Position numbers and translations under genes: made by a program
Source of the DNA: Halomonas piscis
Lineage (GTDB): Bacteria > Pseudomonadota > Gammaproteobacteria > Pseudomonadales > Halomonadaceae
NCBI RefSeq assembly: GCF_031886125.1
Contig: NZ_CP119391.1
Location: 744,001 to 808,000 of the forward strand
DNA length: 64,000 bases
Direction of reading: 5' to 3'
Part shown: positions 31,792 through 37,987 of the stretch, piece after piece
Layout: each line of letters opens with the position of its first letter
Position numbering within the stretch: the first letter of the stretch is position 1
Notes under the pieces: generated by a model
The model's database searches: none
The model's input: only the letters and a program-made list of their open reading frames with translations
Told to the model about the DNA's origin: nothing

Positions 31792-31843
31792 GCTGCGCCA
31801 ACGGGCATCCCGCCGGGTTGCCTGCCGCGAAAGCCCCGGTGGG
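31768..31843 (+). promoter_or_regulatory. Mutually exclusive attenuator helices (1:2 and 2:3)
   Basis: Region 1 GGGATG (31768-31773) pairs with CATCCC (31806-31811); between them GGCAGC/GCTGC can form an inner hairpin over the leader stop. Region 2 CCCGCCGGG (31809-31817) pairs over 9 positions, one of them G-U, with CCCGGTGGG (31835-31843), which is the left arm of the terminator. The 1:2 and 2:3 helices share bases 31809-31811. A ribosome stalled at 31747-31761 would cover region 1, free region 2, and block the terminator. Confidence 0.55.
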
Positions 31844-31864
31844 TAATCCCCGCCGGGGCTTTTT
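31830..31864 (+). terminator. Intrinsic terminator in the DAHP synthase leader
   Basis: Left arm AAAGCCCCGGTGGG (31830-31843), loop TAAT, right arm CCCCGCCGGGGCTTT (31848-31862), one G-U pair, followed by a T-run (31860-31864). A strong rho-independent terminator placed between leader ORF 1 and leader ORF 2, upstream of the enzyme gene, as expected for attenuation. Confidence 0.8.
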
Positions 31865-31941
31865 GCGTTTAAGGCCCCGGATCACGGCGGCGCTGGAACC
31901 CCCAGTGACGCTAATCGCTTATGTTACACAGGAGCTGCACC

Positions 31942-32109
31942 ATGAGTTACCGCGCACCGGCCAACTTCGCTACCCCCGCCCTGTACGGCTATCCGACGTA
32001 TGGCGACGGCTGGCGATTTAGCCCCGCGCGGCCGGCAGCAGCTGCCACCTCCGGCCGTGTTCACCGCGGTGGCGAGAGCCCACGATGTCCCTTGCCGACG
32101 GAGCGCTAA
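31942..32109 (+). CDS. Aromatic-rich short ORF 2 directly before DAHP synthase
   Basis: 55 codons starting MSYRAPANFATPALYGY, with AGGAG 7-11 nt before the ATG. Codons 31984-32019 read Y-G-Y-P-T-Y-G-D-G-W-R-F, again a Tyr/Trp/Phe cluster followed by Ser, like the Y-W-F-S of leader 1. The rest is Ala/Arg/Pro-rich with no recognised domain. Its TAA is one codon (CTC) before the DAHP synthase ATG and in the same frame, so coupling or rare read-through is possible. Downstream in the ORF, CGGCCGG (32029-32035) can pair with CCGGCCG (32051-32057), overlapping a CTCCG (32049-32053) complementary to the enzyme's CGGAG (32099-32103). It may be a second, translational, leader; a real small protein is the alternative. 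Confidence 0.55.
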   Translation: MSYRAPANFATPALYGYPTYGDGWRFSPARPAAAATSGRVHRGGESPRCPLPTER

Positions 32110-32112
32110 CTC

Positions 32113-33222
32113 ATGAACGCGACTGCCACTATTCTTAAAACTGCTACCGCCACTGCCCCGCAAACGCCGACGGTGTCCGACGCCGTGACGGCCCGCCAGC
32201 CTGCCACGCCGACCGGCCCGCAGGCGCTCCCCGCCCCGTCCGCGCTGCACGCCGAGTACCCGCTCAGCCGGGCGCTGGGCGACGGCATCGCAAGCCAGCG
32301 CTCGACGGTCAAGCGCATCCTGTCGGGCGAGGACTCGCGCCTTTTGCTCGTGGTCGGGCCCTGCTCCGCTCACGACCCCCGCGCCGTGCGGGAATACGCC
32401 GAACGCCTGGCGCGCCTCGCCGACGACGTTGCCGAACAGATCCTGCCGGTAATGCGCGTCTATGTGGAAAAGCCCCGCACCACCGTAGGCTGGAAGGGGC
32501 TCGCCTACGACCCGGACCTGGACGGCCGCGGCGATATTGCCCGGGGGCTCGCGCTATCCCGCGAGCTGATGCGCGACGTGGCCGAGTGCGGCCTGCCCGT
32601 GGCCACCGAGCTTTTGCAGCCCATGCTGGCGCCGTACCTGGAGGACCTGCTGAGCTGGGTGGCCATCGGCGCCCGGACCACCGAGTCTCAGCTTCACCGC
32701 GAGCTTGCCAGCGGCCTCGACGCGGCGGTGGGCTTCAAGAATGCGACCCACGGCGGCGTGCAGGTAGCCGTTGACGCCATGGGCGCGGCGGCACACCCGC
32801 ACCAGCGCTTTGCCATGGACGCCGCCGGCCGTCCGGCGGTAGCGCAGACCCCGGGCAACCCGCATACTCATCTGGTGCTGCGCGGCGGCAGCGGCGAGCC
32901 CAACTATCGGGCGGACCACGTCCGGGCGGCAGCGGCGGCGCTGGAAAGCGCCGGGCAGAATCCGCGGCTGATGGTCGACTGCAGCCACGCCAACGCGCGC
33001 AAGGACCACCGCCGCCAGAGCGAGGTGATGCTCGACGTGCTCGCCCAGCGCGAGGCGGGCAATCTGAACCTGGCCGCGCTGATGCTGGAAAGCTTTCTTC
33101 ACGAAGGCAAGCAGCCCCTGACCCCGGGCGCGCTGCGCCACGGCGTTTCCATTACCGATGCCTGCATTGGCTGGGAGACCACCGAGCGGCTTGTGAAAAC
33201 CGCCGCCGAACGGCTGGCATAA
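32113..33222 (+). CDS. 3-deoxy-D-arabino-heptulosonate 7-phosphate synthase, type I-alpha (AroF/G/H)
   Basis: Condenses phosphoenolpyruvate and erythrose 4-phosphate, the first step of the shikimate pathway; metal-dependent TIM barrel. 369 aa. Family motifs are LLLVVGPCSAHDPRAV, EKPRTTVGWKGLAYDP, ISWVAIGARTTESQ-type LSWVAIGARTTESQLHRELA, GFKNATHGGVQ and MVDCSHANARKDH (metal His). The first ~35 residues are Thr/Ala/Pro-rich and longer than in E. coli AroG. I cannot tell from sequence which aromatic amino acid inhibits it, so no aroF/G/H letter is given. Shine-Dalgarno GGAG lies 9 nt upstream, inside leader ORF 2. Regulation by the upstream attenuator is inferred. Confidence 0.93.
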   Translation: MNATATILKTATATAPQTPTVSDAVTARQPATPTGPQALPAPSALHAEYPLSRALGDGIASQRSTVKRILSGEDSRLLLVVGPCSAHDPRAVREYAERLARLADDVAEQILPVMRVYVEKPRTTVGWKGLAYDPDLDGRGDIARGLALSRELMRDVAECGLPVATELLQPMLAPYLEDLLSWVAIGARTTESQLHRELASGLDAAVGFKNATHGGVQVAVDAMGAAAHPHQRFAMDAAGRPAVAQTPGNPHTHLVLRGGSGEPNYRADHVRAAAAALESAGQNPRLMVDCSHANARKDHRRQSEVMLDVLAQREAGNLNLAALMLESFLHEGKQPLTPGALRHGVSITDACIGWETTERLVKTAAERLA

Positions 33223-33251
33223 CGCTTGACGCATGACACGAGAGGCCGACC

Positions 33252-33767
33252 ATGGCGCGTTTTATACTGCAGCATCAGGATGCCCACGCCTACCGGCGAA
33301 AATCGCGCATCATCAGTCTGGTCATGGCCGGACAGTTCGCCGTGCTGGGCATGCTGTTTGCGCTGATACTGACCTCGGCCTTTGGCTCAAGCCTTGCCAT
33401 GAACGCGCTGGGCGTGGTGCTGGGACTTTTGGCTACCAGCGCGATGTTTGCCGTACTCAAGGATCGTCCCTGGATGAACGAGGTGCGCTATGCCTGGCAG
33501 CTCAAGCACCACCTGGGCCAGGTTAGCGGGTATCTGGTGACGCTGCGCCCGGCCGTTGAGCAGGACGACACCACGGCGCTGGATATCCTGACCTTTTATC
33601 ATCAGGGTATGGAACAGCTGGCCGAGCTCAACGGCCGCACCACCGACGACGACGCCGAGCGGCTAGCGGAAAAGATGCAGGTCAGGCTCAAGCGCGAAGC
33701 GCTGGGCCTGCCCGAAGAGGTGGGAAGCTTCAATCCCGACGACCTGCAGCGCTACCGGCGGGCGTGA
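33252..33767 (+). CDS. Two-helix membrane protein, probably DUF3087
   Basis: 171 aa. The basic N-terminus MARFILQHQDAHAYRRKSRI precedes two adjacent hydrophobic segments (about residues 22-42 and 50-70, the second with a Gly/Leu/Ala-rich stretch). A ~100-residue soluble tail follows, probably cytoplasmic and largely helical, with FYHQGMEQLAELNGRTTDDD. It resembles proteins annotated DUF3087 in marine gammaproteobacteria; this is from memory of the family and unverified. No function known. Thirty nt after the DAHP synthase, so it may share its mRNA. Confidence 0.75.
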   Translation: MARFILQHQDAHAYRRKSRIISLVMAGQFAVLGMLFALILTSAFGSSLAMNALGVVLGLLATSAMFAVLKDRPWMNEVRYAWQLKHHLGQVSGYLVTLRPAVEQDDTTALDILTFYHQGMEQLAELNGRTTDDDAERLAEKMQVRLKREALGLPEEVGSFNPDDLQRYRRA

Positions 33768-33808
33768 ACATCGGCAACGTTAACAACATCAAGGATCAGG
33801 GAGACCGG

Positions 33809-34576
33809 ATGGGAACTTATCGCGACTTTTGGCCGGCGGCCGTGGCCGGTGCGCTGCTCGTTGGCGGCTGCGCCGCCCCGGGCACGATGCCTTCCGAGAG
33901 CCCGTCGGCCGGGGCGGGCGAGCCTGCGGACCATGCCGCGGACACATCGCTGGGCGCCGACGTCTCCACGGCGCCGCTCTTTCCGCCGGCGCTTTTCCCC
34001 GGCGCGGCCGAAGGTTTCGAGGCCTGGCGCTGCGCGCCGGCCAACCAGCACCTGGTCACCGCCTTCGGCGACGAGCAGCTCAGGCTGTGGTCGCTCCACG
34101 GCGCCTGGCAGCTGCCCCAGGCGGTGGTGGCCAGCGGCGCGCGCTACCAGAACGGCGAGCTAAGCTTCTGGAACCGCGGCGACAAGGCCCAGGTGGAAAC
34201 GCCCCGGGGCCAGCTTCAGTGCCAACTGGCGCATGAGCGCGACGCCCGCACTCGGGCAGAGCACCCGGGCGTGATGTTTTTCGGCCACGGCAACGAGCCG
34301 GGGTGGACCGTTGAGTTGGATAATCACGAGCCCAGGCTGGTGCTGACTACCGACTACGGCGAGACCGCGCAGACGCTGCCCTACATGGTCAGCACCATGG
34401 ACAACGACGCCGGGCGCGTGGTGCTGGAAAACGCCGACGCCGGCCGATTCTTCCGCGTGCGCATCGAAGCCGCCGCCTGCTTTGACGACATGAGCGGCAA
34501 GCCCTATCCGGCCCGGGTGACGCTTTCCATCGACGGCGAGCAGTACAGCGGCTGCGGCGAAGGTATCGCGCCCTGA
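33809..34576 (+). CDS. Lipoprotein with MliC-like lysozyme-inhibitor domain and COG3650-like domain
   Basis: 255 aa. Lipoprotein signal peptide with lipobox LVGGC (Cys near residue 22), then a Ser/Pro/Ala linker. Residues ~70-135 (WRCAPANQHLVTAFGDEQ to RGQLQCQ) look like MliC/PliC, with the characteristic ASGARYQNGELSFWNRGDKA and a framing Cys pair; this domain blocks c-type lysozyme. Residues ~145-255 (FFGHGNEPGWTVELDN ... CFDDMSGKPYPARV ... YSGCGEG) match the COG3650-type domain of unknown function. ATG chosen for the lipobox and GGGAGA upstream; a GTG 45 nt earlier overlaps the previous gene. Likely outer-membrane anchored. Confidence 0.8.
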   Translation: MGTYRDFWPAAVAGALLVGGCAAPGTMPSESPSAGAGEPADHAADTSLGADVSTAPLFPPALFPGAAEGFEAWRCAPANQHLVTAFGDEQLRLWSLHGAWQLPQAVVASGARYQNGELSFWNRGDKAQVETPRGQLQCQLAHERDARTRAEHPGVMFFGHGNEPGWTVELDNHEPRLVLTTDYGETAQTLPYMVSTMDNDAGRVVLENADAGRFFRVRIEAAACFDDMSGKPYPARVTLSIDGEQYSGCGEGIAP

Positions 34577-34664
34577 GCTTGTTAAGAGCCGACGGCGGCG
34601 TTAGCCTCGGAGCGACTACTTGGATGTCTTCACTGGCACTGCGGTATCTAGGGGGCGTTAACAA

Positions 34665-35072
34665 TTAGGCCAGCCATATGGCGGCTGACACGAGGCAGAG
34701 GAGTGACTGGTAGTTTCTTGCCAGTCGCTCATAGCGTGTAGATAACCGCCGGAACTTCTTGATTTTCTGAAAGAACCTCTCCACCAGATTGCGATCTTGG
34801 TAACAGTGCCAGTCTACTTCAATGCGCGCCAAACGATTCTTTTTCGGAGGAATCACCGGCTCGGCACCTGCGGCCTGAATCATGTCCCGCAGAGCAGTGG
34901 AGTCATACCCCTTGTCGCCCAGCACTGCTTGCGGGGAAAAACCTTCCAGTAGAGCGGGAGCAGCACCATACTCCGACGCCTGGCCCGGTGTGAGAACCAA
35001 TCGTACTGGGTTACCTAACGCATCGACTGCGGCATGAATTTTGGTGCTCAATCCGCCTCGAGATTTGCCCAT
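34665..35072 (-). CDS. IS427-type transposase, second frame (orfB)
   Basis: 135 aa from its own ATG, but it probably functions as the C-terminal part of a frameshifted transposase. DDE core features are seen: STKIHAAVDALGNPV near the start (the second acidic residue block), ALLEGFSPQAVLGDKGYDS with the catalytic Asp, and the YREK-like CYQDRNLVERFFQKIKKFRR with the catalytic Glu. The reading frame stays open upstream of the ATG through the A8 slip site. Its stop lies within the terminal repeat. Confidence 0.85.
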   Translation of the reverse strand: MGKSRGGLSTKIHAAVDALGNPVRLVLTPGQASEYGAAPALLEGFSPQAVLGDKGYDSTALRDMIQAAGAEPVIPPKKNRLARIEVDWHCYQDRNLVERFFQKIKKFRRLSTRYERLARNYQSLLCLVSAAIWLA

Positions 35073-35416
35073 GGCTTCGACGTCTTGCGTGTTTTTTTTG
35101 ACGCTCCATGCTGGTGCACCCTGACGATGCTACCGTCGATCATTAGCTGCTCTAGATCGGGATCGTCGGCTACTGTGTCAAAAATACGCTGCCAAACGCC
35201 CTTTCGTGACCAACGGTTATACCGCATGTAGACGGTGTGCCAGCGCCCAAAAGATTCGGGAAGATCACGCCACGGGGCGCCGGTCCGAGCGATCCAGAGC
35301 ACGGCTTCCACGAACAGGCGATTGTCCTTGGCAGTTACCCCACAGTCTGAGGCTTTGCCGGGGAGCAGGTGCTCGATTCGCTCCCACTGATCATCGCGTA
35401 ACTTCAACCGACTCAT
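35048..35416 (-). CDS. IS427-type transposase, first frame (orfA)
   Basis: 122 aa: MSRLKLRDDQWERIEHLLPG, then FVEAVLWIARTGAPWRDLP and the first catalytic Asp in MIDGSIVRVHQHG. The mRNA carries a run of eight A (35092-35099 on the complement) in the codons for Lys-Lys. A -1 slip there joins this frame to orfB and restores the complete DDE protein of about 250 aa, as is normal for the IS427 group. Confidence 0.85.
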   Translation of the reverse strand: MSRLKLRDDQWERIEHLLPGKASDCGVTAKDNRLFVEAVLWIARTGAPWRDLPESFGRWHTVYMRYNRWSRKGVWQRIFDTVADDPDLEQLMIDGSIVRVHQHGASKKTRKTSKPWANLEAD

Positions 35417-35485
35417 GGCCCACCAAAATCTATGAATACTAAATCAGTTTAAACGAAACTAATGATTGTTAACACACCCTAGCTG

Positions 35486-35550
35486 GGTGGGAGCGCAATT
35501 TATTGCGCGAATGCTGTGTAAAGGCAGTATCTTCGCGGACTGAAGTCCGC
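35486..35550 (+). repeat. REP pair (BIME-like), interrupted by the IS1111-type element
   Basis: First palindrome GGGAGCGCAATTTATTGCGC (35487-35506). Second, in inverted orientation, GCGGACTGAAGTCCGC (35535-35550). The complement of the second reads as a GGGA-type head if joined to TTCCCACA at 36963-36970 on the far side of the next insertion sequence. Restoring that junction gives a symmetrical REP pair of the type found between genes in many gammaproteobacteria. Confidence 0.6.
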
Positions 35551-35580
35551 TTATATGGACCCGTCCTGTTGTGCAAGCTA

Positions 35581-35834
35581 GAAGCAACCACGCATAAAGG
35601 TGAGGACTGCACGCTTATATCCGGCCTGTTGGTGGCACCTGCGGTGCCTGGCCCTGATGGAATACGCGCTCTCTGCTCTGATCTCCCACTCGGCCTCGCC
35701 ATGGGCCTGCGCACTTCACAGAGTGACAGAGAGTCGGTCTGACCCGTTATGCCATCGAAGCATCTCGCCTGCGCAACCTCGGGGTTGGGTAACTTATCGT
35801 ATGCTGAACGATCTCGCCTGTTTATTCGGTATCA
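35581..35834 (-). ncRNA. Non-coding end of the IS1111-type element, candidate guide (seekRNA/bridge RNA) locus
   Basis: About 250 nt between the transposase stop and the terminal repeat, with no convincing gene; plus-strand frames here are chance. IS1111-group elements encode their target-guiding RNA downstream of the transposase, which is exactly this region. Read on the minus strand it includes short hairpins such as AACC-CCGA-GGTT and GGCACC-GCA-GGTGCC. Location supports the call; structure and guide loops were not modelled. Confidence 0.4.
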
Positions 35835-36869
35835 TTAAGCGGCCTCCTGCGGCTGGTAGCGGCGCTCATGGGCCAATAGCGACCAGCAAATCCGCGCCAT
35901 CTTGTTTGCCAGGGCCACAATGGCCTTGCGTTGTCCAAGACGCGCCGCTAATGAGCAGGCCCAGCGGGACAGCCGGTCGGGCTGTTCCTGGCGCTGAAAC
36001 TGGCGTAATGCCGCGCGGGCACCGTGCACCAGCTGCCGTCGAACCTCGCCATTGCCGCGTTTGGTGATACCCATTAACTGATGGCGGCCACCACTGGAAT
36101 GCTGGCGTGGCACTAGCCCTAACGAGGCGCTGAACTGACGCCCGTTGGGAAACCGTGCCGGATCGCCCAGGTGGCTGAACAACAGCGTGGCGTTGATCGG
36201 GCCGATGCCGGGCAGACTCATCAGCCGCTGCATGTCGGCTGACGCTTTGGCCTGTCGCTGCAGCCGCTTGTCATAGCGCGCGATCCGCGCATCGTTCTCG
36301 AGCCACTGGTCGAGCAGATCGTTCAGCAGGGTGTAGAGTTCTTCACCCAGCCGCGCCCGTTGCTCGTCCAGGCGTTCACGGATCACACCTTGGCGTATTA
36401 CCGCATGCCCTTGCGACACGATCAGGCCAAACTCTCCCAGTAGGCCGCGCAGCTCATTGCCGATGGCAGTGCGCTCGCGCACTAACCGGCTGCGCACCCG
36501 GTGCACCGCTTGCAGGGATTGTTGCGCTTCTGTCTTGATCGTCACCCGAGGCGTCGCCGGGCGTGCTGCGGCCTCGGCGATAGCCGCGGCATCGCGTGCA
36601 TCATTCTTGTGGCCCAGCACGAAGGGCTTGACCGCCTGCGGCGGCAGTAGTTCTGCCTCATGGCCCAGGGCGCGAATTTCGCGTGCCCAATAATGGGCCG
36701 AGCCGCACGCCTCCATGGCGATGCGGCAAGGCGGCAGCTGGGCCAGCGTGAGCCGCAGCTGATCACGCTTAACCTGCTTGTTAAAGATGTTATGGCCGCG
36801 CGCATCGGCGGCGTGCAACTGAAAAACGTGTTTGGCCAGGTCAATGCCGACAATGCTAATCTGTTTCAT
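35835..36869 (-). CDS. IS110-family (IS1111-type) DEDD transposase
   Basis: 344 aa. The RuvC-like N-terminal domain has the acidic residues in VGIDLAKHVFQLHA (Asp), IAMEACGSAHYWARE (Glu) and GHKNDARDAAAIAEA (Asp-Asp). A coiled linker follows. The C-terminal Tnp20 domain has SLPGIGPINATLLFSHLGDP, and ASLGLVPRQHSSGG supplies the Ser thought to act in DNA cleavage. Full length for the family with no frameshift. Other plus-strand frames across it are shadows. Confidence 0.92.
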   Translation of the reverse strand: MKQISIVGIDLAKHVFQLHAADARGHNIFNKQVKRDQLRLTLAQLPPCRIAMEACGSAHYWAREIRALGHEAELLPPQAVKPFVLGHKNDARDAAAIAEAAARPATPRVTIKTEAQQSLQAVHRVRSRLVRERTAIGNELRGLLGEFGLIVSQGHAVIRQGVIRERLDEQRARLGEELYTLLNDLLDQWLENDARIARYDKRLQRQAKASADMQRLMSLPGIGPINATLLFSHLGDPARFPNGRQFSASLGLVPRQHSSGGRHQLMGITKRGNGEVRRQLVHGARAALRQFQRQEQPDRLSRWACSLAARLGQRKAIVALANKMARICWSLLAHERRYQPQEAA

Positions 36870-37036
36870 GGATGGGCCCTCCTTTCAGATGCCGTCAGTG
36901 TTCTGTGCACTGCTAGCTAGATGTCATATCCAGCTTGGCACAGAAGGACGGGTCCATCCCATTTCCCACAACAGTTTACTGATGAGTTTTGCCCGATAAG
37001 TTGCGACGACCTGTTTTTTTATCGTTGAGGTGAGTC

Positions 37037-37477
37037 ATGCGCTATCTGCACACCATGGTCCGGGTCAGCGACCTGGACGCCGCGCTGCATTTCTACTGCG
37101 ACCTGCTGGGGCTCAAGGAAATGCGCCGCAAGGACAATGACAAGGGCCGCTTTACCCTGGTGTTTCTCGCCGCCCCGGAGGACGAAACCCGCTCGACGGA
37201 GGAGCAGGCGCCGGAGATCGAGCTGACCCACAACTGGGACCCGGAAACCTACGACGGCGGGCGCAACTTCGGCCACCTGGCCTATGAGGTGGACGACATC
37301 TACGGCCTGTGCCAGCACCTCCAGGATAGCGGCGTCACCATCAACCGCCCGCCGAGGGACGGCCGCATGGCCTTCATGCGCTCCCCGGACGGCATCTCGG
37401 TGGAGCTTTTGCAAAAGGGCGAGCCCCTTGAACCCGCCGAGCCCTGGGCCTCCATGGACAACACCGGCACCTGGTAG
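37037..37477 (+). CDS. gloA: Lactoylglutathione lyase (glyoxalase I)
   Basis: Isomerises the methylglyoxal-glutathione hemithioacetal to S-lactoylglutathione. 146 aa VOC-fold enzyme, probably nickel-dependent as in E. coli. The four metal ligands are placed as expected: His5 in [10 protein letters not shown], Glu62 in [11 protein letters not shown], His80 in [10 protein letters not shown] and Glu123 in [18 protein letters not shown] precedes the ATG. It now lies just beyond the two insertion sequences, so its native promoter region may have been altered. Confidence 0.94.
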   Translation: MRYLHTMVRVSDLDAALHFYCDLLGLKEMRRKDNDKGRFTLVFLAAPEDETRSTEEQAPEIELTHNWDPETYDGGRNFGHLAYEVDDIYGLCQHLQDSGVTINRPPRDGRMAFMRSPDGISVELLQKGEPLEPAEPWASMDNTGTW

Positions 37478-37498
37478 AGGCCGCACCGAGGACACCCC

Positions 37499-37984
37499 AT
37501 GACGCCATCCGTCACGAAACTTTCTGCTCTTGCCCGCCGTTGGGGCGCCATCAGCCTGGCAGCGTCGGCCTCGCTGCTGGCCGCCTGCTCCAGCACCCCG
37601 CCGGCATCGGCGCCCGAGGAGCCGGGCGGCAGTGCCAAACCGCTCGCCGGCGAGGTGATTGACCAGCGCTGGAACCTGCTGCTCATCGGCACCCACGAGC
37701 GGCTGGAGCTGCCCGAATCGGCGCATTTTCGCATCGCGCCGGACGGTCGCGTCAGCGGCAGTGACGGCTGCAACCGCTTTACCGGCGAGGCTGAGCTTGG
37801 CGACAATCAGCGCATCAGCATCGAAGAGCTTGCCACCACGCGCAAGGCCTGCCCGAGGCTTGAAGATGCCCGGCGCGTCACCGAGATGCTGGAAAACGCC
37901 TATCGCTATCTGATCGACCACGACCGGCTGGTGTTCTTTGGTCCAGACAGCGGGGTCATCGGCGGCTGGCGCAAGGCAAACTAG
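37499..37984 (+). CDS. META/HslJ-domain lipoprotein
   Basis: 161 aa. Signal peptide with lipobox LLAACSS (Cys near residue 27), a Pro/Ala-rich linker, then a META domain from about residue 55: RWNLLLIGTHERLELPES, the family-typical GSDGCNRFTGEAEL, TTRKACPRLEDARR, and a C-terminal LVFFGP. HslJ/META proteins are linked to heat-shock and novobiocin resistance in E. coli, but their biochemistry is not settled. 21 nt after gloA, probably cotranscribed. Confidence 0.85.
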   Translation: MTPSVTKLSALARRWGAISLAASASLLAACSSTPPASAPEEPGGSAKPLAGEVIDQRWNLLLIGTHERLELPESAHFRIAPDGRVSGSDGCNRFTGEAELGDNQRISIEELATTRKACPRLEDARRVTEMLENAYRYLIDHDRLVFFGPDSGVIGGWRKAN

Positions 37985-37987
37985 CCG

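Larger units (their letters stand above)
34648..35482 (-). mobile_element. IS5-family (IS427-type) insertion sequence
   Basis: The unit lies between two CTAG tetranucleotides (34648-34651 and 35479-35482), the kind of short duplication made by this family. Imperfect terminal inverted repeats share a GTTAACAAT core: GGGGCGTTAACAAT on the left (34652-34665), and on the right, read in reverse, GGTGTGTTAACAAT. It contains two overlapping transposase frames on the minus strand. Length about 830 bp is normal. Both ends and both frames are intact, so it is likely recent and possibly active. Confidence 0.85.
35555..36957 (-). mobile_element. IS110-family (IS1111-type) insertion sequence
   Basis: Bounded by subterminal inverted repeats: ATGGACCCGTCCT (35555-35567) plus GTGCAAGCTA (35571-35580) on one side, and on the other, read in reverse, ATGGACCCGTCCT (36957-36945) plus GTGCCAAGCT. 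Length about 1.4 kb, a single DEDD transposase on the minus strand, no target duplication, and insertion at the edge of a REP palindrome. All of these are traits of the IS1111 group. Exact outer ends cannot be fixed without an empty site. Confidence 0.85.

Noticed and set aside
35600..36067. Plus-strand frame across the non-coding end of the IS1111-type element
   Set aside because: No recognisable protein; overlaps the transposase on the other strand and the presumed guide RNA region.
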